From contig CAYVLC010000014.1 in NCBI GenBank assembly GCA_964452155.1, forward strand, positions 1 to 29,057: a stretch of DNA of 29,057 bases, in the 5' to 3' direction. Shown piece after piece: positions 1 to 7,876 of the stretch. A program made the position numbers and the translations under genes. Within the stretch, counting starts at the first letter, position 1. Each line of letters begins with the position of its first letter. This DNA comes from UBA2632 sp964452155 (lineage in GTDB: Bacteria; Bacteroidota; Bacteroidia; Bacteroidales; Dysgonomonadaceae). The notes beneath the pieces were generated by a model that made no database searches, had not been told where the DNA came from, and saw nothing but the letters and a program-made list of their open reading frames with translations.

Positions 1-82
1 ATACAGTTCCGTATTCTTCAAAAAGTTCTTTTAAATCTTGTTCTGTAATTTGATAGGTTAACCCTGCGATAAAAATGTTCAT
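1..82 (-). CDS. RRM-family RNA-binding protein, N-terminal fragment cut by the window edge
   Basis: Only the first 27 codons lie in the window, reading leftward from an ATG at 82. The peptide begins MNIFIAGLTYQITEQDLKEL and continues FEEYGTV. This is the first strand and helix of an RNA recognition motif, with an RNP-2-like IFIAGL and the ITEQDLKELFEEYG helix. Bacteroidota carry several short single-RRM proteins of about 80-110 residues that start almost identically. They are thought to bind RNA after transcription, and their targets are mostly unknown. No stop or frameshift occurs in the visible part. It is divergent from the SDR gene at 398. Assignment to the RRM family is fairly secure; the specific role is not known. 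Confidence 0.8.
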   Translation of the reverse strand, partial: MNIFIAGLTYQITEQDLKELFEEYGTV

Positions 83-397
83 GTGAAAATAGTAAATTAA
101 AAATTGAATTGTGTGCAAAGAGTTGCATTGAAAGGAGAGAAAGATTCTACAGCTATGCAAAAAATATATACCCCCTACTAGCTGCTTACCTATGCACTAT
201 GAGAGGGTAATATACGAAATATTATCTGGATATACAAATAAAATCCGATTTTGCTTATCTTTTGGTGCAATTTGTTGAAGTACAGTGTGCATTGAATAAC
301 TGATAAGGGGGGGAGGGGTGTGGCAACATTTGTATATAAGGTAATTTTCACTATCTTTATTCCGTTCAATAATCAAGTATATAACCATATTATTTTA
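83..397. other. Divergent intergenic region between RRM gene and SDR gene
   Basis: This 315-bp stretch separates two divergent genes and must hold both promoters. On the plus strand a degenerate -7 box, TATCTTTA, lies at 352-359 with a TTTG at 329-332, which is closer than the usual spacing. The G-rich run at 307-318 (seven G, one A, four G) is unusual in this A+T-rich DNA. No clean TAnnTTTG box was found on the minus strand for the RRM gene. No convincing small gene was seen. Confidence 0.4.
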
Positions 398-1207
398 ATG
401 AAAAATAAAACAGCCCTCATTACTGGTGCTTCAAAAGGCTTAGGCAAAGAGTTTGCACGTATTCATGCAGCAAGGGGTGGCAACTTGGTGCTTGTGGCAC
501 GAAGCAAAGATAAATTGCAATTGCTAAAACAAGAGTTAGAAACGCAATATAAAGCTATTAGGATAGATGTTCTTGTAAAAGATCTAACTGCACCAAACAG
601 TGCCATAGAAGTTTACAATGAAATGAAAGAAAAGAATATTCAAATAGATTATCTTATTAATAATGCTGGCCTTGGTGAGTTTGAGCTTTTTACAGACACA
701 AGTTGGGATAGAGTACAGCAAATGATTGATTTGAATATAAAAGTACTGACACACTTGTGTCATTTGTTTCTGCCCGATATGGTAGCACGCAAAGAAGGCA
801 AGATTATGAACATTGCTTCTACAGCAGCTTTCCAGCCAGGACCAATGATGGCAGTCTATTTTGCTTCAAAATCTTATGTGCTGCATCTTTCTGAAGCTCT
901 CAACAACGAGGTAAAAGCAAATGGTGTGAGCATAACTGCTTTCTGCCCGGGGCCTACCGACACAAACTTTATGGACGATTCTAAAATGAAGCAAAGTAGG
1001 CTATTGGAGCATACAAGGTTGGCATCGTCTAGTGCTGTAGCCTTAGCCGGCTATAAAGCAATGATAAAAGCTAAGGCTGTGAAGATACATGGGGTTTTCA
1101 ATAATGCTATGGTGTTTAGCTTAAGGATGGTGCCGCGCAAGTGGGTTGTTGCTTTATTGGCAAAAATGCAGTTATTGGCCTATATCTTTATTTTTTACGT
1201 CATCTAA
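398..1207 (+). CDS. Short-chain dehydrogenase/reductase (SDR)
   Basis: NAD(P)-dependent oxidoreductase of 269 residues with a classical SDR Rossmann fold. Visible motifs are TGASKGLG (9-16, cofactor loop), NNAG (88-91), catalytic Ser141 in NIAST, and YFASK giving Tyr154 and Lys158, followed by CPGPT after strand six. The start at the ATG at 398 places the glycine motif ten residues from the N terminus, as usual. The in-frame GTG at 320 would add 26 residues unlike the family and overlaps the probable promoter. It resembles the DltE/YqjQ-type (COG0300) group, whose substrates are generally unknown. The C-terminal stretch is hydrophobic (AYIFIFYVI), so membrane association is possible. It appears to be a single gene, since nspC has its own -7 box just after the stop. 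Confidence 0.88.
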   Translation: MKNKTALITGASKGLGKEFARIHAARGGNLVLVARSKDKLQLLKQELETQYKAIRIDVLVKDLTAPNSAIEVYNEMKEKNIQIDYLINNAGLGEFELFTDTSWDRVQQMIDLNIKVLTHLCHLFLPDMVARKEGKIMNIASTAAFQPGPMMAVYFASKSYVLHLSEALNNEVKANGVSITAFCPGPTDTNFMDDSKMKQSRLLEHTRLASSSAVALAGYKAMIKAKAVKIHGVFNNAMVFSLRMVPRKWVVALLAKMQLLAYIFIFYVI

Positions 1208-1231
1208 TTTTAAGTAGATAGTTTAAAAACT

Positions 1232-1239
1232 TATCTTTG
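1232..1239 (+). promoter_or_regulatory. Probable -7 promoter element of nspC
   Basis: TATCTTTG matches the Bacteroidota -7 consensus TAnnTTTG exactly. It lies 25 bases after the SDR stop and 33 bases before the nspC ATG. No TTG is found at the expected -33 distance, so the promoter may be weak or depend on an activator. Confidence 0.5.
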
Positions 1240-1272
1240 TTTTTGAAATAACAATATAGAAATAGATCAACG

Positions 1273-2415
1273 ATGATAGATATAGATAAAATACCCTCTC
1301 CATGCTACGTAATGGAGGAGCAATTGCTGAGAAATAATTTGCAATTAATTAAATCTGTAAAAGATGAAGCCAATGTGAATATTATTTTAGCTTTCAAAGC
1401 TTTTGCATTGTGGCAATCTTTTCCAATTATTCGAGAATATATTGGTGAGTCAACTGCAAGTTCTGTAAACGAAGCACAATTGGCATTCGAGGAAATGGGA
1501 AGTCTTGCACACACTTATGCTCCATCATACGCTGATGAGGATTTTGCTCTTTTTCTGAAATATAGTAGCCACATAACCTTCAATTCTTTATCGCAATTCG
1601 AACGCTTTTATCCACAAGTGCTTCAGTCAGCTAGAGATATAAAGTGCGGACTGCGTATCAATCCCGAATATTCTGTTGTTGACACAGATTTGTACAACCC
1701 AAGCACCCCCGGGTCTCGTTTGGGTGTGGTGCAGGGCCTTATTGGAGACAAGCTGCCAGAGGGGGTTACGGGGTTGCACTTGCACAACCTATGCGAAAAC
1801 AATTCTTACGATTTGGAGAAGACACTCCAAGTAGTTGAAGAAAAGTTTGGACATCTTTTCAAAGATATTGAGTGGCTCAATTTGGGCGGCGGCCATCTCA
1901 TCACAGAGAAAAATTATGATACAAAACATCTTGTTTCTCTTTTAAAATCGCTAAAGGAGCGCTATCCACACCTAGATATTATTATGGAGCCAGGTAGTGC
2001 ATTTGCTTGGCAAACAGGGGTGTTGGTTGCCACTGTGAACGATATTGTAGAAAACAATAATGTGAAAACTGCTATGCTCAATGTCTCTTTTGCATGCCAC
2101 ATGCCCGATTGTTTGGAAATGCCCTACAAGCCGCGCATAAGAGGTGCTCATCAAGAACCAATAGATGGGTTGCCTACTTACCGAATGGGAGGAAGCAGCT
2201 GTTTGAGTGGCGATTTTATTGGCGATTGGTCTTTTGACAAACCCTTGAAGGTCGGCGATAAAATAATTTTTGAAGACATGATACACTACACCATTGTAAA
2301 GACAACCATGTTTAATGGTGTGTCGCATCCTTCTATTGGTTTGTGGACAAGTGACAACAAGTTTCTGTTGTATCGTAGCTTTACTTACGATGATTACAAG
2401 AAAAGAATGAGTTAG
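1273..2415 (+). CDS. nspC: Carboxynorspermidine decarboxylase
   Basis: A PLP-dependent fold-III (alanine racemase/ornithine decarboxylase-like) enzyme of 380 residues. It decarboxylates carboxyspermidine or carboxynorspermidine in the alternative, aspartate-semialdehyde-based route to spermidine. The PLP lysine is Lys42 in LAFKAFAL. The glycine-rich phosphate-binding stretch is LNLGGGHL. Near the C terminus GGSSCLSGDFIGDW contains the Cys and Asp expected at the second half of the active site. Length and start agree with the family. Its usual partner, carboxyspermidine dehydrogenase, is not adjacent. The enzyme should be cytoplasmic. Spermidine made this way is common in Bacteroidales, which often lack S-adenosylmethionine decarboxylase. 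Confidence 0.93.
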   Translation: MIDIDKIPSPCYVMEEQLLRNNLQLIKSVKDEANVNIILAFKAFALWQSFPIIREYIGESTASSVNEAQLAFEEMGSLAHTYAPSYADEDFALFLKYSSHITFNSLSQFERFYPQVLQSARDIKCGLRINPEYSVVDTDLYNPSTPGSRLGVVQGLIGDKLPEGVTGLHLHNLCENNSYDLEKTLQVVEEKFGHLFKDIEWLNLGGGHLITEKNYDTKHLVSLLKSLKERYPHLDIIMEPGSAFAWQTGVLVATVNDIVENNNVKTAMLNVSFACHMPDCLEMPYKPRIRGAHQEPIDGLPTYRMGGSSCLSGDFIGDWSFDKPLKVGDKIIFEDMIHYTIVKTTMFNGVSHPSIGLWTSDNKFLLYRSFTYDDYKKRMS

Positions 2416-2544
2416 AGAAGGCCAATAACTAATAATAGAGCTGACTGATAAACAAAATAGATGACCAACTGTTAATAATAGAGACAGAAAATTATTTCTT
2501 CTTGAAATGATTTTTATTATTAATAATTTTTAAAGAACAATTTT

Positions 2545-2799
2545 ATGGATCCAAATTTAGGTTGGTTATGGTTTATAATAGTAGGAATATTGGCTGGTTT
2601 TTTTGCTGGTAAAATAATGAGAGGCGGAGGCTTTGGCATTATAGTAAACCTCATTGTAGGTATCATTGGAGCTGTTCTTGGAGGATGGGTATTTGGTCTT
2701 TTGGGTATATCGGCTGGCGGTATTATCGGAAGCCTCGTAACTGCAACTGTTGGTGCTATCATATTGTTGTGGATTGTATCGTTATTTAGAAGGTCGTAG
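2545..2799 (+). CDS. GlsB/YeaQ/YmgE-family small membrane protein
   Basis: An 84-residue, very hydrophobic, glycine-rich protein with three predicted membrane helices, at about residues 6-24, 30-53 and 56-77. It ends in a short basic tail, FRRS. GKIMRGGG after helix one and the glycine spacing in helices two and three match the transglycosylase-associated (YeaQ/YmgE/GlsB) family. Members are often induced by stress; the biochemical role is unknown, and the transglycosylase label is historical. It stands alone between nspC and nadD and is closed by an intrinsic terminator at 2853-2890. No consensus -7 box was found upstream. Confidence 0.88.
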   Translation: MDPNLGWLWFIIVGILAGFFAGKIMRGGGFGIIVNLIVGIIGAVLGGWVFGLLGISAGGIIGSLVTATVGAIILLWIVSLFRRS

Positions 2800-2852
2800 T
2801 TTTACTTTTACAAATATATAATATTCAATATATATATATATAAATATACATC

Positions 2853-2890
2853 AAAGTCGATGCTATCGGTAATAGATACATCGACTTTTT
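2853..2890 (+). terminator. Intrinsic terminator after the GlsB-like gene
   Basis: A perfect 10-bp stem (AAAGTCGATG at 2853-2862 with CATCGACTTT at 2879-2888) runs directly into a T tract. The loop can pair further (TATC 2864-2867 with GATA 2875-2878, C2863 bulged), extending the helix to 14 bp with a 7-base loop. It ends transcription of the small membrane protein 10 bp before the first possible nadD start. Confidence 0.85.
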
Positions 2891-2921
2891 ATTATATTCG
2901 ATGAGAATGAACAACCAAAAT

Positions 2922-3506
2922 ATGAAAAGAAAACAGATAGGCATATTCTCCGGATCGTTCAATCCTATTCATACAGGCCATCTGATGTTGGCCAACTATA
3001 TAACCGAATTTAGCTATATAGATGAAGCCTGGTTTGTGGTAACACCCCACAACCCCCTTAAACAAATAGATGGTTTGGCAGACGAGAAATCGCGCTTGAA
3101 AATGTGCCATATAGCTTTGCAGGGTATGGAAAAATTGAAAGTTTCTGAAATTGAGTTTTCTATGCCAAAACCTTCCTATACTCTGGACACGCTTGATAGA
3201 TTAAAAATGGATTATCCAGAGATGGATTTCACATTAATAATTGGAGCCGACAACTGGAACGAGTTTCACTTGTGGAGAGAATATAAAAGAATAATAGCAG
3301 AAAATAAAATTCTGATTTACCCAAGACTTGGCGTAGAGCTGCAGATTGCAGCACAATTTAAAGACAATGTGCAGTTTTGCAACGCTCCCATCTTGCAAAT
3401 ATCTTCTACTTTTGTACGCTCTAGCATTGCTCAAGGCAAGGCCATACGTGCATTTCTACCTAGCGGTGTTTATGAGTATATAGTAGCTCATAAACTCTAT
3501 CAATAA
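2922..3506 (+). CDS. nadD: Nicotinate-nucleotide adenylyltransferase
   Basis: It transfers AMP from ATP to nicotinate mononucleotide to give deamido-NAD, in NAD biosynthesis. The nucleotidyltransferase signature GSFNPIHTGH (HxGH) is near the N terminus, and the second signature ISSTFVRSSI near the C terminus. The start at 2922 (MKRKQIGIF) gives 194 residues and puts the first strand at the N terminus, as in relatives. In-frame ATGs at 2901 and 2907 would add seven or five residues and cannot be excluded. In Bacteroides, as I recall it, gmk lies just upstream; here it is replaced by the GlsB-like gene. The stop is only 5 bp from the stop of the convergent TPR gene, with no terminator between. 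Confidence 0.93.
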   Translation: MKRKQIGIFSGSFNPIHTGHLMLANYITEFSYIDEAWFVVTPHNPLKQIDGLADEKSRLKMCHIALQGMEKLKVSEIEFSMPKPSYTLDTLDRLKMDYPEMDFTLIIGADNWNEFHLWREYKRIIAENKILIYPRLGVELQIAAQFKDNVQFCNAPILQISSTFVRSSIAQGKAIRAFLPSGVYEYIVAHKLYQ

Positions 3507-3511
3507 ACACT

Positions 3512-5728
3512 TTAGTCTAAATCGTACTCTATTTTATCGAGCAAAGCGGGTAGAACCTTTAGATCTACACCAGCCGTTTGCAACTCTTCAAAATCTCCTT
3601 TTAGGAGTGCCTTAAACGACTTCATATTTTTTACTCTCTTTATAGATTCGGCATAATATTTCATTGCATCTTTCATATTACTGAGGGCAAGTTCTACATG
3701 TCCAGCATTCAAAAAATCGTGAGAGTTGGGTGTGTCTTGAAGTATCTTTTGATAGTATTTTTGAGAAACATCAAACTTATGCGATAAAAACGAACACCAG
3801 GCAATAGAACGCCACACTCGTCTATTGGTGTCATCTATCCATTCTACCTTAAAGTAATTTTTCAGTGCCTCTTCATATTCTTTCAACTCTAAGAAACAGT
3901 GTCCAATATTTAGTTGCACATTCAAATCATCGGGATGTAGTTTTTCTAGTTTTCTGTAATATTGCAGCGCCTCTTCTGGTTGTTTCAATAGTCTGTAGCA
4001 TTGTGCAATGCGTCGCAACACCCAAGTATTGTTAGATTCTATAAGGTCTGATCGCAGATATGCTTCTACTGCTTCATCAATATTGCCGAGTTGTTGTTTG
4101 CAATAGCCAATTTTTTGCCAAACCTCTGAGTTTGCAGCATTTAGTTCCGACAGCATTTCGTAGGCACTTAATGCTTCTGATAAGTGATTTTTTTCGAAAT
4201 AATAAAGTGCTATTTTCTCTAAATTCTTTGGTAGCGAAATAATGGGGGAGATAGCCTCTATTGTATGAAAATTGAGTGGAAATGCAAAAATGTCGGTAAA
4301 ATCATTTTTACGCGGATATACTTTGAAGAATCTGTACAGATCTTGAACGTATTGTTTGCAAACAGCCTCTTCTTCTTGGTAGGGGTTGATGCTAAACTCT
4401 TCGTCGCGCATGTTTTTCAATTCTTCGCTTTCGGCTCCAAGCTGAGAGCCCATCATTTTGCGGTATTCAGCTGGCATCATCATTATGCTGAAGCAAAATG
4501 AATATTTATCTGAGTTGCAAATGAATGTTGCATTTGTAATAGATTTGATGATGCCTTTGTTTTCTGCATTTTCTGCTATAAAACTTTGCAATTGCGATTG
4601 CTCTAAACTGAAAGGCAGAAACCAATTGCTCATTTCATTAAAAAATGGATACGACTTAAGGTTCGAAAATGTAGAGTGGAAAACATCTGCACCTTCTAAT
4701 TGTAGGTTCGAAAACTCTTCAATCTTATCTGTTATGCCTGCATCGTCAAGAATTTTTTGCCACTCGGGGTTTTTATCATCCATACCTGTTTCGCTCATCC
4801 ACTCGTCCATTTTTATCTTCTTTCCGATAATAGGACTTAGCTTCATCATTTCGGGGAGAATCTCTTCGGTCAGTTTTTTGGTTATTTGCTCTGTTTCTCG
4901 AGATTGTATAAGTTGGATGATTGTTATCAAGAGTCTTCTTGTAAAATAGCCCTCGTCTGACAAAAGAGCCAGTCGGCTATTGAGTTCTGCATAAAGGTGC
5001 CATCTACTATGATATTGCTGAAGAATAGGGGTGAGAGAGATAATGGCGCGCATAGAGATATGCATGTTGGGGTGAGAGCAACACTCCAATAGAAACAATA
5101 TTTTTTTCTCATCGAACCGCTGCATTATATTGAGCATAAGTGCAGATATAAACATGCTTTTATCATCAACAGGGGTAGTATCATCTGTCAAAAAATGGCT
5201 GTATGCTTTTATATCATCGTCATTTGCACGTGGTGCAGAGAATATGGTGTAAAACATTTCGCTTACAATGCGCTCATGTTCTTGTTCATTAGTTTTTGTT
5301 CTGCTTTTTTTCTCTTCTCCTTCTTCAAAGAGCGACAAGAGGGATCTGGTGTCTATTTTCTTCTTTATTTCTTCGTTGTATTCATTTAGTGATAGGGGCG
5401 AGCGCACAGAGGAAATTCTCATTTTTTCGAAAAACAATTCAGAACTTTCGCTCATCAAAGCAACTTCGGCAGTATCTATGGTTAGTTTATAGGTGTCGCG
5501 AATCAATTTATTGTATATTTTCTCTTGTTCTGGGTCGTTGCTACCTTCTATGAGGTAGTGCAGCATATATTTGTAGTTGTTCTTAAGTTCGTTTAGTTTA
5601 TCGGTAAGTTTCCAATTTTGCAACTCTTTTGTTATACCACCAATAGAATCGAAAGCGTTTTTAAGTTCTTTTTTTTCGATTAGTTGATTGGTCTTCGTTA
5701 TAAAATCTTTTATTTTGCTGCTATTCAT
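3512..5728 (-). CDS. Large TPR-repeat protein of unknown function
   Basis: A 738-residue soluble protein without signal peptide or membrane segments. Residues 501-700 form about five to six TPR units (for example ALSAYEMLSELNAANSEVW, AVEAYLRSDLIESNNTW, ALQYYRKLEKLHPDDLNV), a protein-interaction scaffold. Residues 1-500 are mostly helical with no motif I recognise; an acidic/basic low-complexity hinge lies near 134-150. A long protein with this N-terminal style (a stretch like KYMLHYLIEGSNDPEQEKIY) exists, as I recall, in many Bacteroidales, but no function is known to me. It is the last gene of the DUF4922-serB-Usp-TPR operon and starts 5 bp after the Usp-like gene, which suggests the two proteins work together. 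Confidence 0.85.
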   Translation of the reverse strand: MNSSKIKDFITKTNQLIEKKELKNAFDSIGGITKELQNWKLTDKLNELKNNYKYMLHYLIEGSNDPEQEKIYNKLIRDTYKLTIDTAEVALMSESSELFFEKMRISSVRSPLSLNEYNEEIKKKIDTRSLLSLFEEGEEKKSRTKTNEQEHERIVSEMFYTIFSAPRANDDDIKAYSHFLTDDTTPVDDKSMFISALMLNIMQRFDEKKILFLLECCSHPNMHISMRAIISLTPILQQYHSRWHLYAELNSRLALLSDEGYFTRRLLITIIQLIQSRETEQITKKLTEEILPEMMKLSPIIGKKIKMDEWMSETGMDDKNPEWQKILDDAGITDKIEEFSNLQLEGADVFHSTFSNLKSYPFFNEMSNWFLPFSLEQSQLQSFIAENAENKGIIKSITNATFICNSDKYSFCFSIMMMPAEYRKMMGSQLGAESEELKNMRDEEFSINPYQEEEAVCKQYVQDLYRFFKVYPRKNDFTDIFAFPLNFHTIEAISPIISLPKNLEKIALYYFEKNHLSEALSAYEMLSELNAANSEVWQKIGYCKQQLGNIDEAVEAYLRSDLIESNNTWVLRRIAQCYRLLKQPEEALQYYRKLEKLHPDDLNVQLNIGHCFLELKEYEEALKNYFKVEWIDDTNRRVWRSIAWCSFLSHKFDVSQKYYQKILQDTPNSHDFLNAGHVELALSNMKDAMKYYAESIKRVKNMKSFKALLKGDFEELQTAGVDLKVLPALLDKIEYDLD

Positions 5729-5733
5729 TGCTA

Positions 5734-6618
5734 TTATGTAATTTTTTTTCGAATTATAAGTGTTGATGGCAGAGAGTGGCTCCAGGTAATAGCCGAGCTA
5801 ATTAGCTTGGTCCAAGCTTCAAAGCCAATAATAATAAGGTCTTGTTGCTTTATGAAATCGTAATCAATTTTTTTAGAGTTGTCCCACAACGATACTCTCT
5901 CATCGGAATTTTTCTGCATTATATGGAACACCTTTTTTAGTTCTGGTACAGAGTCTATTACTCCTATTGCGTCCCACAATGTAATTTTTGCTATTGTTTT
6001 TTCTGCCAATCGTTTTATATAATCAAAGATATGTATGTCGGTTTTATCTAACAGGGGTATAAATATTTCGTTAATTGTATTTAGGTTGTGGTCTATAAAT
6101 ATACCAGTTGTTTTGTCGTTGCGTTCTAGGAGTGATGAAACTCCTTTGTATGAAATTGAATCGAGCGAAGACTCGGTAGCTTGTGGGGCACCTTGGTAGG
6201 CTTTAAACTTTTGGTAAGATCCCCATAGTTGTGGTGTGAAAACTGTTTTTCCGATACCTATTAAGACTAAGTTGCAATCTAGCTCCTCGGATGTTGATAA
6301 GATTTCGCTCACAAAATCATCCGATGGTTTTATAAACGAACGCACCATGGCTGTGCCCTTGCGGCATTCGTCTATTATGCCATCGAAGAGCGAAGTTTTA
6401 TACTCTTCGATATTCTCTATTTTATCAAATTCTTTTTTCTCGAGTAGGTGCAATGCTGCAATTTGCTCATTTTTTATTTTTGATTGCATTAGGTAGTTTG
6501 CAATTTTGCAAAGAGAAGCCCCTGTTTCTGGTTTAGAAAAACTAACCAAAATATTTAGAGGTGTTTCTGATTCTTGTTCAATCAGAGTTTTTTTTAGGAA
6601 TCTATCTATTAAGGCCAT
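5734..6618 (-). CDS. Tandem Usp-like cytoplasmic protein, resembling an antiporter C-terminal domain
   Basis: 294 residues, no membrane helix. The first half begins with a strand NILVSFSKPETGASL, followed later by AALHLL and LVLIGIGKT, the strand order of a universal stress protein fold. The second half repeats it less clearly (TGIFIDHNL, ITLWDAIG, LIIIGFE, STLIIRKKI). As I recall, Bacteroidota cation:proton antiporters carry just such a pair of degenerate Usp domains after about 400 residues of membrane domain. Here no membrane part exists: serB ends 18 bp upstream. It may be a regulator that has become independent, or a remnant of an antiporter. Gly-rich ATP-binding signatures of true UspA (GxxGxxG[ST]) are not evident. 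The assignment rests on pattern only. Confidence 0.7.
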   Translation of the reverse strand: MALIDRFLKKTLIEQESETPLNILVSFSKPETGASLCKIANYLMQSKIKNEQIAALHLLEKKEFDKIENIEEYKTSLFDGIIDECRKGTAMVRSFIKPSDDFVSEILSTSEELDCNLVLIGIGKTVFTPQLWGSYQKFKAYQGAPQATESSLDSISYKGVSSLLERNDKTTGIFIDHNLNTINEIFIPLLDKTDIHIFDYIKRLAEKTIAKITLWDAIGVIDSVPELKKVFHIMQKNSDERVSLWDNSKKIDYDFIKQQDLIIIGFEAWTKLISSAITWSHSLPSTLIIRKKIT

Positions 6619-6636
6619 ATATTGTTTTTTTTATAA

Positions 6637-7866
6637 TTACTGTAGCAACTCTCCATCCAACATAGAGTCTTTGTATCCTAAGAAATAGAGTATTCCATCT
6701 ATACCTACACTCGAAAGAGATTGTTTAGCATTTTCAATAACCTTTGGTTTTGCATGAAAAGCTATTCCCAAACCAGCTGTTTCCAACATCAAAAGATCGT
6801 TGGCTCCATCTCCCACAGCTACAGTTTGTCTTATATCTACTTTTTCTACTTGAGCTATTAGTTTCAGCAGCTCGGCTTTTCTTTTTGCATCAACAATATC
6901 TCCGATATAGTTCCCTGTCAATTTTCCATCTTTTATTTCCAGTTCATTGGCATACATATAGTCTAGTTGATATTTTTCTTTCAAGTAGTTACCAAAATAG
7001 GTAAATCCGCCGGATAAAATGGCAATTTTAAATCCAACTTTCTTTAAAACTGAGATTAATCTGTCTAAACCCTCGGTAATGGGCAGGTTTTCTACAATTT
7101 CTTGCATTACCGAAACATCGAGCCCTTTTAAAAGCTTAACACGCTGCTTAAAACTTTCAGAAAAGTCTATATTGCCTTGCATGGCTTGTTCTGTAATCTC
7201 TTTTACCTGGCGGCCAACACCTGCTCTGGTAGCCAACTCATCTATTACCTCTGTTTGTATGAGTGTAGAGTCCATGTCGAAACAGATTACCCGTCGCATT
7301 CTTCTGTACATACTTTCTTCTTGAAAAGAGATATCAAAGTTTAGCTCTGACGACAATTGTAGGAAAGCCTGTTGCATTTTGCTCTTATCGGCAGGTGTGC
7401 CTCGCACAGATAGCTCAACGCATGCTTTGCGTGAGCGTTGCGATTCGTCAAGAGGTATGCGGCCAGTAAGGCGTATGATATTGTCGATATTTAAACCCTG
7501 ATCGGCAATAATTTGTGCTACTGCTGCTATTTGCTTTGCTGTAAGTACACGCCCTAGCAAGGTGATAATAAATCTATTTCTACCTTGCATTTTCACCCAG
7601 TTGCTATAGCGCTCATTGGTAATGGGTGTAAAACGTATTGTAGTATCTAGCTCATAAGCTTTAAAGAGAAGGTCTTTTAGGATATCGCCACCTACATTTT
7701 GTTTTGTTTTAAACAAAATACCTAACGATAAATTACGGTGTATATCGGCTTGTCCAATATCAAGTATATCTGCGTCGTGTTTGGCTAGCACCTGTGTTAG
7801 AGCAGCCGTTACCCCGGGTTTGTCTTCTCCATTTATAGTTACAAGAATTATCTCTGAGTTTGTCAT
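6637..7866 (-). CDS. serB: Phosphoserine phosphatase with N-terminal ACT domains
   Basis: It hydrolyses phosphoserine to serine, the last step of serine biosynthesis. Residues 1-180 hold two ACT domains (first EIILVTINGEDKPGVTAAL, second FIITLLGRVLTAKQIAAVA), probable serine sensors. Residues 190-400 are the HAD phosphatase. Asp197 and Asp199 in FDMDSTL are the nucleophile and acid/base, Ser285 lies in LSGG, Lys329 lies in the DAKRK stretch, and GDGANDLLML (352-361) supplies the magnesium ligands. The 409-residue length is typical of the two-ACT bacterial form. It lies second in a four-gene operon, 10 bp after the DUF4922 gene. Confidence 0.95.
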   Translation of the reverse strand: MTNSEIILVTINGEDKPGVTAALTQVLAKHDADILDIGQADIHRNLSLGILFKTKQNVGGDILKDLLFKAYELDTTIRFTPITNERYSNWVKMQGRNRFIITLLGRVLTAKQIAAVAQIIADQGLNIDNIIRLTGRIPLDESQRSRKACVELSVRGTPADKSKMQQAFLQLSSELNFDISFQEESMYRRMRRVICFDMDSTLIQTEVIDELATRAGVGRQVKEITEQAMQGNIDFSESFKQRVKLLKGLDVSVMQEIVENLPITEGLDRLISVLKKVGFKIAILSGGFTYFGNYLKEKYQLDYMYANELEIKDGKLTGNYIGDIVDAKRKAELLKLIAQVEKVDIRQTVAVGDGANDLLMLETAGLGIAFHAKPKVIENAKQSLSSVGIDGILYFLGYKDSMLDGELLQ

Positions 7867-7876
7867 TTGTGTTTAT

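Noticed and set aside
83..397. tRNA or small RNA in the left intergenic region
   Set aside because: No cloverleaf, conserved T-loop sequence or terminator hairpin could be found.
4458..4949. Plus-strand open frame of 163 codons opposite the TPR gene
   Set aside because: Antisense shadow of the TPR coding sequence; no family motif.
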